NCBI GenBank assembly: GCA_021785095.1 | Contig: JAJYGM010000468.1 | Coordinates: 1-6,112 of the forward strand | Direction of reading: 5' to 3' | Source: Actinomycetes bacterium | GTDB lineage: Bacteria; Actinomycetota; Acidimicrobiia; Acidimicrobiales; Bog-793 | Length of the DNA stretch: 6,112 nucleotides | Notes under the pieces: generated by a model | Seen by the model: only the letters and a program-made list of their open reading frames with translations | Told to the model about the DNA's origin: nothing | Databases searched by the model: none | Made by a program: the position numbers and the translations under genes | In this document: piece after piece, positions 1 through 6,038 of the stretch | Layout: each line of letters opens with the position of its first letter | How positions within the stretch are numbered: position 1 is the first letter of the stretch

Positions 1-1192
1 CTCGTCCGTCCTTCACGTTCGCGTGGATCGGCACGTCTTGCTGGACTGCGGCGTTGTCCTCCTCCATCGTAAGGAGGAACTGGTCGGCGTCGACCCCTTC
101 GAGCTTCGACGCGAGCTCCGGCAACGACTTCCCCGTCACCTTGGTGACCCGCCGGATGCGGTACTCGTCACGAAGGAGGGGGATGATCTTCGCGTCGAAC
201 ACCTGCCAGGCCATCTGGCCCGGTTGGGCGAGGATCTCCCTGCCGTACTTGGCGTAGGTGTAGTTGCGGAAGTCCGCACCTTCGTCGAGAAACCGGCGCC
301 CGTGTGCGTTGATCATCACCGAGAGCGGGTAGCTGTGCTTCTGAAAGGCGTCCCCGACGCTGAGGTCGCCGAACGGCGGCGCATGCAGGTCCCAGCCGAC
401 CGCGTGCGCGCCGGACCAGTTCCCCCAGGGCATGGCTCCCGCGTCGAGGGCCATCCGGATGCCGTCGCCCGTGTTGAACCGGGATCCTCGCACCTTCGCC
501 AGATCCCAACCCGGACCCAGGTAGCGGGTGCGCCATTCGGCGTTCGCCTCGAAGCCGCCGCTCGCCAGCACGACGGCCCCCGCCGCCGCCATGTGCTCGT
601 CGTCGTCCTTCAGGTAGCGGACTCCCACGACCCGTCGGTGCTCGGTGACGAGCTCGGTCGCGCGAGCCTCGTAGAGGATCGAGCAGCCCGCGCGCCGGAC
701 CGCAGCGGTGAGCGCGTCGATCAGCCCTGGACCGCCTCCCATCGCCTCGAGCGTGAGGCCGCCCCAGAAGGTGAACCTCCCGTCGACGAGGTACGCCTGC
801 CGGCCGTAGATCGGAAGGAAGCGGACGCCCTTGGCCTGCATCCACTGGAGGGTCTCGAAGCTGCGCTTCACGAGGATCTCAGCAAGGTCCGGGTCCGTGC
901 GGTACTCCGTCACCCGGCCGAGATCGTCGAGGAACTGGCTCGCGGGGTAGCGACCGAAGTCCGTCTTCTCGATCTGCTCGGGGGAGAGGTCGGGGACCAG
1001 AGCCAGGATGTCCTCCACGCCGTCGTAGGCGAACCTCATCGCGCCGGCGGTGAAGGTCGAGTTGCCGCCGCGCTCTTCGAACGGCGCGCGCTCGAGCACG
1101 AGCACCTTGGCCCCCGCGTCCTGAGCAGCCAGCGCTGCGCAGAGCGCCGCGTTGCCGCCGCCAACCACCACTACGTCGTGCTGCTCGTCCAC
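1..1192 (-). CDS. FAD-dependent dehydrogenase, fumarate reductase/TcuA-like flavoprotein (3' end cut by window edge)
   Basis: Partial gene: the frame is open from a GTG at 1192-1190 to the left edge, giving 397 codons with no stop. The N-terminus carries a Rossmann FAD-binding motif (VVVVGGGNAALCAALAA, about residues 7-23) followed by VLVLE, then ERGGNSTFTAG near residues 40-50, the second nucleotide-contact region of FAD-binding family 2. Further on are VVLASGGFEAN near 207-217 and NAHGRRFLDEG near 295-305, the conserved stretch of fumarate reductase, ketosteroid dehydrogenase and tricarballylate dehydrogenase flavoproteins. The GGGNAALCAALAA form is especially like tricarballylate dehydrogenase TcuA, whose usual length of about 470 residues would leave some 70-80 residues outside the window. 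Such enzymes desaturate or reduce carbon-carbon bonds next to carboxylates or ketones. The substrate here is unknown, and no TcuB-like electron-transfer partner is visible. The GTG is preceded by AGGAGG only 4 nt away, and the FAD motif begins a few residues later, so this start is likely. The family is secure; the substrate is not. Confidence 0.86.
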   Translation of the reverse strand, partial: MDEQHDVVVVGGGNAALCAALAAQDAGAKVLVLERAPFEERGGNSTFTAGAMRFAYDGVEDILALVPDLSPEQIEKTDFGRYPASQFLDDLGRVTEYRTDPDLAEILVKRSFETLQWMQAKGVRFLPIYGRQAYLVDGRFTFWGGLTLEAMGGGPGLIDALTAAVRRAGCSILYEARATELVTEHRRVVGVRYLKDDDEHMAAAGAVVLASGGFEANAEWRTRYLGPGWDLAKVRGSRFNTGDGIRMALDAGAMPWGNWSGAHAVGWDLHAPPFGDLSVGDAFQKHSYPLSVMINAHGRRFLDEGADFRNYTYAKYGREILAQPGQMAWQVFDAKIIPLLRDEYRIRRVTKVTGKSLPELASKLEGVDADQFLLTMEEDNAAVQQDVPIHANVKDGR

Positions 1193-1202
1193 TTCTCCTC
1201 CT
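1193..1202 (-). promoter_or_regulatory. Shine-Dalgarno that sets the GTG start of the FAD dehydrogenase
   Basis: On the minus strand AGGAGG (1202-1197) is followed by AGAA and then GTG at 1192. The 4-nt spacing is short but the match to the anti-Shine-Dalgarno sequence is perfect. The frame stays open further upstream but offers no ATG, GTG or TTG back to about 1262, so this GTG is the only credible start. Confidence 0.6.
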
Positions 1203-1216
1203 GTCGGCGCTTCCTT

Positions 1217-1255
1217 TGGGCTTCTCGTGTGGACTTCTCGTCTGATCTTCCCGTG
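1217..1255. repeat. Imperfect 13-bp tandem repeat, three copies, in the gap between the M24 and FAD-dehydrogenase genes
   Basis: On the plus strand three adjacent 13-mers read TGGGCTTCTCGTG (1217-1229), TGGACTTCTCGTC (1230-1242) and TGATCTTCCCGTG (1243-1255). Copies 1 and 2 match at 11 of 13 positions, copies 1 and 3 at 10 of 13. They fill most of the 70-nt untranslated gap. They could be remnants of replication slippage or a repeated recognition site in the mRNA or DNA. No inverted repeat, terminator hairpin or clear promoter is visible around them. Confidence 0.5.
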
Positions 1256-1262
1256 CCGGCAA

Positions 1263-2471
1263 CTAGGCCAGCAGCTTCTCGTCGTATGGGAATTTCGTCA
1301 GCCGTTCCGGACCGTCAGCTCCCACCGCGATCACGTCCTCCAGCCTCACGCCTCCGCCGCCGGGAATCCCCTCGACGATGATCGTGGGGACGACAGCCAC
1401 GACCGTTCCCTCCTCCACCGTGAAGGAGGGCGTGCTCCTCCCCGGAGGCGAGATGAACGGAGGCTCGGCGTAGCCCACACCGATGCCGTGCGCGATGACC
1501 ATCTTCTGCATGAACCGCCCGAGCTCGTTGTCGGACAGAGCCCGCTCGGCGGCCTGCTGGACGTCGGTGCCGCTCCTCCCGGGCACCAAGGCCTTGATGA
1601 CCCCCTCGTGCACGGAATGCGCGAGCGAGTAGACGGCCCTCTGCCTTGCGTTGGGCTCGCCGCAGACGACCGTCCGGGTCGCTTCGCTGAACACGCCGTT
1701 GAAGCAGGCGCCGATGTCCATGAAGACGAGGTCGCCGGGCCGGACCATCGTCTCTCCCGCGAACCGCTGCATGGGGGCAGTGTTCTCGCCCGTGCACACG
1801 ATGAGGTTGCACTGAGGGATCTCGGCGCCGTGGCGATAGAAGACTCGCATCACCTCGGCCAGGATCTCGCATTCCCGGATCCCCGGCTGGACACAGCTCA
1901 CCGCCACATGGAGCGCCGCGTCCACCACGGCCGAGGCGATCCTCATGAGCTCGACCTCCTCGGGGAACTTGACCGCCCGAGCGGCATTGAGGCATCCGTT
2001 CCCATCGACCACTTCACTGCCTCGCAGGAGAGCCTCGATGTTGCGGAGGCTTGCCGTCGTGCCGATGTCGACACCGACACGTCCGTTCTTGAAGCCGAGG
2101 TCCTGGAGCGCGGCGCCGATCGGGGCGATGGCATCTGCGCCGCCGCCCTCGAGCATCGTCCCCGTCGGGAATTCGCGCACGTGCCCCTCTGGCATCCAGT
2201 ACATCGTCTTCCTGCGGTGCGGGGTGTCGTCCTGATGGACGAAGCAGATCACGTCGTCCGAGGCCGAGGTGACGACCGCTGCCTGACGCACCAGGAAGTT
2301 CGGCGCGTACAACGGCCGCAGGCCCGCCAAGTAGCGTCCGTTGGCGTACTCGAAGGCGATGAGCGCGTCGAGCTCGAAGCGCTCCATCATCTCGTGTGCG
2401 CGGGCGACGCGCTTTCGACGCAGAAGGTCGATGTCTACTTCACGCTTCCAATCTGAGGCTATTGACGTCAT
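1263..2471 (-). CDS. M24-family (Xaa-Pro peptidase/creatinase fold) protein with degenerate metal site
   Basis: This is a 402-residue protein with the two-domain layout of M24B proteins: a creatinase N-terminal domain (about residues 20-155, including DALIAFEYANGRYLAG) and a pita-bread domain (about 165-390). Recognisable motifs are PGDLVFMDIG (245-254), TRTVVCG (265-271), AHGIGVG (327-333) and GGVRLEDVIAV (373-383). Family peptidases bind two metals through Asp, Asp, His, Glu and Glu. Here D252, H328 and E378 are kept, but the second Asp is E263 and the first Glu (usual xEP) is V361. The conserved His of the SGxN....PH motif is Q235, and the second His of HGIG...HEPP is A335. It is therefore probably not an ordinary metallopeptidase; creatinase shows that this fold can hydrolyse C-N bonds without metals. 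The ATG at 2471 has AAGGAG 5 nt upstream. It begins 18 nt after the LLM stop, so it is cotranscribed. The substrate is unknown. Confidence 0.9.
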   Translation of the reverse strand: MTSIASDWKREVDIDLLRRKRVARAHEMMERFELDALIAFEYANGRYLAGLRPLYAPNFLVRQAAVVTSASDDVICFVHQDDTPHRRKTMYWMPEGHVREFPTGTMLEGGGADAIAPIGAALQDLGFKNGRVGVDIGTTASLRNIEALLRGSEVVDGNGCLNAARAVKFPEEVELMRIASAVVDAALHVAVSCVQPGIRECEILAEVMRVFYRHGAEIPQCNLIVCTGENTAPMQRFAGETMVRPGDLVFMDIGACFNGVFSEATRTVVCGEPNARQRAVYSLAHSVHEGVIKALVPGRSGTDVQQAAERALSDNELGRFMQKMVIAHGIGVGYAEPPFISPPGRSTPSFTVEEGTVVAVVPTIIVEGIPGGGGVRLEDVIAVGADGPERLTKFPYDEKLLA

Positions 2472-2489
2472 CGTCGCTCCTTCTGGCGA

Positions 2490-3491
2490 TTACTCGAACC
2501 GGGGCAGGATCTTCTCGGCGTAGACCTCGAGGCCGCGGAACGTCTCTTCGATGTCGTCGATCGGCACAAACGAGACGGTGAGCTCCTCGACACCTGACTG
2601 GCGATAGGCGTCGAGGCGCTGGTACACCTGCTCGAGCGATCCCGCGACCACCGGGCCGTCCTGCAGGAGCTGGTCCTCTGGGATCGTGGACCAGTCCTCG
2701 CGCCGTCGGAGCACCTCCGCCACGCGACGGGTCGACTTGTCGTCCCCGGGCACTCCGGAGTACACCATCAACCCCGCCCCGATCCATCCGGTGCGCCCGT
2801 GCTCCTGAGCTTGTGCGCGAATCTCCTCGATGCCGGATCGGTAGGCGCTCGCGCCGAGGGCGCCGTGCTGAGGCGCCGCTGGTGCCCACCCGTCACCGAT
2901 CCGGGCGACCGCACCTCGGATGCGGTCCGACGAGCCGCCCAGCCAGATGCCGGGCCAGCGCACCGGCTTGGGCCAGAACTCCACGTGCTCCAGCCGGTAA
3001 TAGGTGCCCGAGTGCTCGACCGGGCCCTCTTCGGTCCAGAGCCGGCGGATGACGTCGAGACCCTCCAGCATCCGTTCGAACCGCTCGACGAAGGGCGGGA
3101 ACTCCAGCCCGAAATTGGCGTACTCCGAACGCTGGTGCCCCGCACCTGCCTGCAGCACGAAACGGCCGCCCGAGAGCTGATCGAGGGTCGCGCCCCAGCG
3201 GGCGACGTCGACCGGCCGGCGGAGACCGATCGGCGTCACCTGCGGGCCGAACCGCACTCGGGACGTCGCGGTCGCGATGGCTGCGAGCAGCATGTACGCG
3301 TCCGGAAAGCTTGGCCGCGCCAGATCGTCGGTCGTGTACCCGGCCATCCGCTCTCTCGGCAGCCATTGGTGGTCGATGCAGTACACCGAGTGGAACCCCA
3401 CCTCCTCCGCTCGCTGCGCGAGCCGGACGAAGTCACGCAGATCACGGTGCTGAGGCTGCCCATGGGCATTGATCTTGAAGGAGAACTTCAT
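2490..3491 (-). CDS. LLM-class flavin-dependent oxidoreductase (luciferase-like, FMN or F420 type)
   Basis: This is a 333-residue single-domain TIM-barrel protein, the usual length for bacterial luciferase-like monooxygenases and F420-dependent reductases. Typical landmarks in order are MKFSFKINAHG (1-11), LAQRAEEVGFHSVYCIDH (24-41), ATATSRVRFGPQVTPIGLR (73-91), LDQLSGGRFVLQAGAGHQ (103-120) and the Y164-containing GTYYRLEHVEFWPKP (162-176). They are followed by PGIWLGGSSD near 180-189 and AVARIGDGW near 194-202. Members use reduced FMN or F420 in the cytosol for monooxygenation or hydride transfer; the sequence alone does not decide the cofactor. The start is ATG 3491, because family similarity begins there. 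The frame is open to 3668, but that extra part overlaps the upstream FAH gene and reads as low-complexity shadow. The gene starts 16 nt after the FAH stop. Its ribosome site is weak (an AAAGG 12 nt upstream that overlaps that stop), suggesting translational coupling. Confidence 0.9.
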   Translation of the reverse strand: MKFSFKINAHGQPQHRDLRDFVRLAQRAEEVGFHSVYCIDHQWLPRERMAGYTTDDLARPSFPDAYMLLAAIATATSRVRFGPQVTPIGLRRPVDVARWGATLDQLSGGRFVLQAGAGHQRSEYANFGLEFPPFVERFERMLEGLDVIRRLWTEEGPVEHSGTYYRLEHVEFWPKPVRWPGIWLGGSSDRIRGAVARIGDGWAPAAPQHGALGASAYRSGIEEIRAQAQEHGRTGWIGAGLMVYSGVPGDDKSTRRVAEVLRRREDWSTIPEDQLLQDGPVVAGSLEQVYQRLDAYRQSGVEELTVSFVPIDDIEETFRGLEVYAEKILPRFE

Positions 3492-3507
3492 CTGCTCGTG
3501 GCGCCTT

Positions 3508-4461
3508 TCAGGGTTGCGGAGCCGCGTTGGGAGGCTCCTCGTCGACGACGGGGTTGCGCAGCGTGTCAAGACCCGTGACGGAGACCGACAGCTCGTCGCC
3601 GGCCTTGAGAAACCACTTGGGTGTTCTCGCGTTGCCGATGCCGGCCGGAGTCCCGGTGGCGATGACATCTCCAGGGTTGAGCTGCGTCCACTCCGAGATG
3701 TACGCGATCAGCCGGCGAACTGGAAAGATCATTGTCGCCGTGCTCGCCTTCTGCACCACAGTGTCGTTCACCCGCGTCTCCAGATCGAGGCTCTGAGGAT
3801 CTGCGATCTCGTCCGCCGTGACGAGGTAGGGGCCGTACGACCCCGAGTGCACGAAGTTCTTCCCAGCCGTCCACTGCACGGTCCGGTGCTGGTAGTCGCG
3901 GACCGAACCGTCGTTGAAGATCGCGTATCCAGCTACGACATCGAGCGCGCGAAGTTCGTCCACGTAGCGGCACGAACGACCGATGATCACCGCCAATTCA
4001 CCCTCCCAGTCGAGCTGGACGGACTTGATCGGCCGCTCGATGGGCTCGCGGTGGGCGACCTGGCTGTCCTCGTAGCGGCAGAACAGCACGGGGTCTCCCG
4101 GGACCTCCCTCTTGCTCTCTTGGATGTGCTCCATGTAGTTGCGCCCCACGCACAGGATCTTCTGAGAGCCGGGCGTCGGCACCGCGAACTCGACCGCGTC
4201 CATGGAGAGCAGCAGCGTCTCGGGCGTCACTCCACTGGCACGGGTGACGGCATCTGCCAAGGCGGCCAGCCGCTCGCCGCCCGACGAGAGCAGGTCGACC
4301 ATCTTCGTCGGCGATGGCAGCGGTGGGCCGAGCAGCTCTGCGAACTCGTCGTCGCCGCGGGCGACGGTCGCCCGCTCGAGGGCGTCGACGTCGAGACCTC
4401 CGTCACGTACCTTCACGCCGGCCCGCACCACTCCGTCCCGTCGATATGAGAACAGTTTCAA
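3508..4461 (-). CDS. Fumarylacetoacetate hydrolase (FAH) family protein
   Basis: This 317-residue protein has a variable N-terminal part (1-95) and a complete FAH C-terminal domain. Visible motifs are KILCVGRNYMEHIQES (101-116), with the H112/E115 pair used catalytically in FAHD1-like members; LDWEGELAVIIG (150-161), with metal ligands E153 and E155; GYAIFNDGSVRDYQ (178-191), with metal ligand D184; the KNFVHSGSYGPYLV loop (201-214) with K201; and LNPGDVIATGTPAGIG (261-276). The metal site therefore looks intact. Family members act on oxo-acids as hydrolases of acylpyruvates or fumarylpyruvate, as decarboxylases, or as isomerases and hydratases in aromatic and sugar-acid catabolism; which applies here is not visible. 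The start is TTG (4461-4459), encoding MKLFSYRR, with GGAG 5 nt upstream. No in-frame ATG lies nearby. A 73-nt gap separates it from the crotonase gene, and the LLM gene follows after 16 nt. Confidence 0.9.
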   Translation of the reverse strand: MKLFSYRRDGVVRAGVKVRDGGLDVDALERATVARGDDEFAELLGPPLPSPTKMVDLLSSGGERLAALADAVTRASGVTPETLLLSMDAVEFAVPTPGSQKILCVGRNYMEHIQESKREVPGDPVLFCRYEDSQVAHREPIERPIKSVQLDWEGELAVIIGRSCRYVDELRALDVVAGYAIFNDGSVRDYQHRTVQWTAGKNFVHSGSYGPYLVTADEIADPQSLDLETRVNDTVVQKASTATMIFPVRRLIAYISEWTQLNPGDVIATGTPAGIGNARTPKWFLKAGDELSVSVTGLDTLRNPVVDEEPPNAAPQP

Positions 4462-4534
4462 TGCATCTCCATCTCTCGTTCGGCTCCTTCTGGTCTCCCG
4501 CCGGGCCCTCGCAATCGGACCTCGATGGCAGTGG
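4462..4534 (-). other. Intergenic gap between crotonase and FAH genes
   Basis: These 73 nt hold two purine-rich stretches on the minus strand: GAAGGAG (4490-4484), and GGAG (4470-4467), which is the likely ribosome site of the TTG start. A two-codon frame ATG CAT TGA (4466-4458) overlaps the FAH start codon. I see no stable terminator hairpin with a U-tract and no convincing -35/-10 pair, so transcription probably continues through. Confidence 0.4.
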
Positions 4535-5383
4535 TCAAGGCGTCTGCGGACGGGCCGCGCCCGCCGTCTCGGAGGTCGCCCGCTTCGCCCTGTCTGCCAG
4601 GAAGGTCCGCACCGCGCCCTGATGCTCCCGGCTCGTGTAGCAGATGGCTTGAGCGGCCGCGCCCGAGTCGAAGGTGGCTTGCAAGCTCCGCTCGAACGTC
4701 TCGTTGAGCGCCAGCTTGGCCAGGGCGACGGCGACCGGCGACCGGCCGACGAACTGCTGGGCCCACTCCCTGACCTCGTCCAGCATCGGTGTGGCGGTCG
4801 TCACCCGGTCGGCCAATCCGAGCGCGACGGCCTCCTCGGCGTCGACCTCGCGCCCGGAGAAGACGAGCTCCTTGGCCTTCGCGAGCCCGACGCGCCGTGG
4901 CAGGAAGTGGGCGCCGCCGCCGTCTGGGAAGAGCCCGCGGCGGATGTAGCTCATGGCAAACCTCGCGTTCGGCCCGGCGACGACGAAGTCGCAGCAGAGA
5001 GCAAGGTCGCAACCCAGTCCCATCGCCGGCCCGTTGACTGCGGCGATCGTGACCTTGTCCAAGGCGTGGAGCTGCGACAGCGTCTCGTGGAGCGCATGCT
5101 GACGGCGCCACCCTTCCTCGGCGATCGTTCCCGGGTCCGCCTCAGCCCGCTCGCCCATCGCCCTGACGTCTCCCCCCGCACAGAACGAAGAGCCAGCACC
5201 GGTGAGGAGCACGACCGAGATGTCCCGGTGCGCTCGCACCTCTTCGAGCCGCGCCCGAAGACCCGCCTGCAGCTGGGAGTTGATCGCATTTCGCACCCTG
5301 GGCCGGTTCAGGGTGAGGGTGACGATCCCGCCTTCGCGTCGGTACTCGACGCTTGTCTCCGTGTCGTTCGACGGCATGGTCAT
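4535..5383 (-). CDS. Crotonase-fold enoyl-CoA hydratase/isomerase family protein
   Basis: This is a 282-residue crotonase. It acts on CoA thioesters in the cytosol. The first oxyanion-hole motif is SSFCAGGDV (65-73) and the second is NGPAMGLGCDLALCCD (117-132); LNRPRVRNAI near 25-34 is the usual N-terminal signature. The two catalytic glutamates of classical enoyl-CoA hydratase (rat E144 and E164) correspond to D126 (GCD) and Y146 (MSYI). The downstream stretch GLFPDGGGAHFLPRRVG (150-166) instead resembles PaaG-type isomerases, where the Asp of the PD pair (here D154) has been implicated in catalysis. An isomerase or another crotonase reaction is therefore more likely than simple hydration. 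Three in-frame ATGs occur, at 5392, 5383 and 5377. The one at 5383 gives an ATGA overlap with the MaoC stop and has GGAGG 10 nt upstream. The one at 5377 has GGAGG 8 nt upstream and is a close alternative, giving 280 residues. Confidence 0.9.
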   Translation of the reverse strand: MTMPSNDTETSVEYRREGGIVTLTLNRPRVRNAINSQLQAGLRARLEEVRAHRDISVVLLTGAGSSFCAGGDVRAMGERAEADPGTIAEEGWRRQHALHETLSQLHALDKVTIAAVNGPAMGLGCDLALCCDFVVAGPNARFAMSYIRRGLFPDGGGAHFLPRRVGLAKAKELVFSGREVDAEEAVALGLADRVTTATPMLDEVREWAQQFVGRSPVAVALAKLALNETFERSLQATFDSGAAAQAICYTSREHQGAVRTFLADRAKRATSETAGAARPQTP

Positions 5384-5949
5384 CGCCTCCATTCCTCCCG
5401 ATCGCCTGTCGCACCGCCTCCGCGCTGCGCGATCCCCTCGGGCTCGGTCTGTCCGTGCGCGGGAAACAGGCCGGCGATCGGAGCGTGCTCCTTCTTCGAG
5501 ACCATCACGGCGCGCCGGAAGCGCGTCACCAGGACCCCGTCTTGGTTGCAGCCACGCGTCTCGATCTCGACGACGCCCTGGCCCGACCGGCTCTTCGACT
5601 CCCGCTTGTCCAGCACCTCCGACTCGGAGCACGAGGTGTCCCCTGCGAAGACGGGGTGTGGAAGCTCGATGCTCCCCCACCCGAGGGCGAAGCCGTTCTC
5701 GCTCACATCTGCGGTGCTCAGGCCCGTCACCGCCGCATGCGCCAGGAGCGAGTTGACCAGGCACCGGCCCCACTCGGCACGACGCGCACAGTCGTCGTTG
5801 AAGTGGAGCTGGTTCGAGTTGCTGGTGATCAGGCTGAACGAGATGTTGTCGAACTGGGTGATCGTCCAGCCGTACCGGCAGCGGTACACGTCCCCCGCCG
5901 CGAAGTCCTCGTAGAACCTCCCGCTCCAGCCGGGTCTAATCCGGGTCAT
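5380..5949 (-). CDS. MaoC-like hot-dog fold (R)-enoyl-CoA hydratase/dehydratase
   Basis: This 189-residue protein has one MaoC hot-dog domain (about residues 8-153) and a polar, Gly/Arg-rich tail (154-189) that is probably disordered. Evidence is the GRFYEDFAAGDVYRCRYGWT opening (10-29), the hydratase-motif region SNSNQLHFND (43-52), GRCLVNSLL (61-69), ELPHPVFAGDT (95-105) and VLDKRESKSR (112-121). MaoC hydratases use a catalytic Asp/His pair (GDxNPxH). Here H49 is kept but the Asp position is N44. From memory, MaoC proteins of the mesaconyl-CoA or methylmalyl-CoA dehydratase-like group carry a similar xNTNPLH motif, so this may be a subgroup trait and not decay. The likely reaction is reversible hydration of a branched or carboxylated enoyl-CoA; the substrate is inferred only. 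ATG 5949 has AAGGAG 6 nt upstream. The stop overlaps the crotonase ATG as ATGA. Confidence 0.86.
   Translation of the reverse strand: MTRIRPGWSGRFYEDFAAGDVYRCRYGWTITQFDNISFSLITSNSNQLHFNDDCARRAEWGRCLVNSLLAHAAVTGLSTADVSENGFALGWGSIELPHPVFAGDTSCSESEVLDKRESKSRSGQGVVEIETRGCNQDGVLVTRFRRAVMVSKKEHAPIAGLFPAHGQTEPEGIAQRGGGATGDREEWRR
5384..5399 (-). promoter_or_regulatory. Double Shine-Dalgarno ahead of the crotonase start
   Basis: On the minus strand GGGAGGA (5399-5393) and a second GGAGG (5390-5386) lie within the last codons of the MaoC gene. The first sits 10 nt before ATG 5383 and the second 8 nt before ATG 5377. ATG 5392 is only 1 nt from the first site and so is unlikely to be used. The layout supports coupled translation of MaoC and crotonase. 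Confidence 0.6.
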
Positions 5950-6032
5950 GCGGGGCTCCTTCTCGCGCCTTTCCCGAGCGCGCCCCTCCCGAGCGCGCCC
6001 CTCCCGAGCGCGCCCCTGGTGGTGGAGCGCAT
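5946..6032 (-). CDS. Possible 28-residue small ORF with RGALG pentapeptide repeats, ATGA-overlapping the MaoC gene
   Basis: This speculative ORF starts at ATG 6032-6030 and stops at TGA 5948-5946. The stop overlaps the MaoC start codon by the classic ATGA arrangement. It encodes MRSTT, then three RGALG units and a degenerate KGARR, then SPA. The peptide is basic and low in complexity, and its repeats are the direct reading of the 15-bp DNA repeats. The ribosome site is weak (a GAG 5 nt upstream). It lies in the same frame as the upstream gene, two codons after that gene's stop, so it could also be a former C-terminal tail or readthrough extension. High GC makes chance ORFs common, so confidence is low. 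Confidence 0.2.
   Translation of the reverse strand: MRSTTRGALGRGALGRGALGKGARRSPA
5972..6017. repeat. Three perfect tandem copies of a 15-bp GC-rich unit
   Basis: On the plus strand CCCGAGCGCGCCCCT occurs at 5973-5987, 5988-6002 and 6003-6017 without a mismatch; the T at 5972 extends the identity by one base. A weak fourth copy (about 9 of 15) on the MaoC side runs into the MaoC ribosome site. On the transcribed (minus) sequence each unit is AGGGGCGCGCTCGGG, giving alternating GGGG and GGG tracts. The array fills half of the 89-nt gap between the upstream gene's stop and the MaoC start. Confidence 0.85.
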
Positions 6033-6038
6033 CGCATC

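Noticed and set aside
23..1381. Long plus-strand open frame of 452 codons.
   Set aside because: It is antisense to the FAD dehydrogenase and the end of the M24 gene. Its translation is Arg/Val/Glu-rich with no family motif, typical of high-GC shadow frames, and the minus strand has clear FAD-binding motifs.
1152..2456. Plus-strand open frame of 434 codons.
   Set aside because: It is antisense to the M24 gene, with no recognisable domain and no ribosome site worth noting.
1263..2471. Creatinase as a specific name for the M24 gene.
   Set aside because: The residue aligned with the creatinase catalytic histidine position is Q235, so the specific activity cannot be claimed.
3492..3668. N-terminal extension of the LLM gene to 3668.
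   Set aside because: The extra 59 residues overlap the FAH coding region, are Ser/Arg/Pro-rich, and lie before the conserved LLM start MKFSFKINAHG.
4491..4512. GC-rich stretch in the crotonase-FAH gap considered as a terminator.
   Set aside because: CCCG/CGGG could only close a one-base loop, and there is no U-tract, so no real hairpin terminator.
5384..5773. Upstream extension of the crotonase frame to 5773.
   Set aside because: It overlaps the MaoC domain, has shadow-like composition, and the crotonase fold begins after the ATGs at 5383/5377.
4202..5914. Plus-strand open frame of 570 codons.
   Set aside because: It lies opposite the FAH, crotonase and MaoC genes, all of which show intact family motifs. 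Its product is low-complexity Ser/Arg/Pro-rich sequence.
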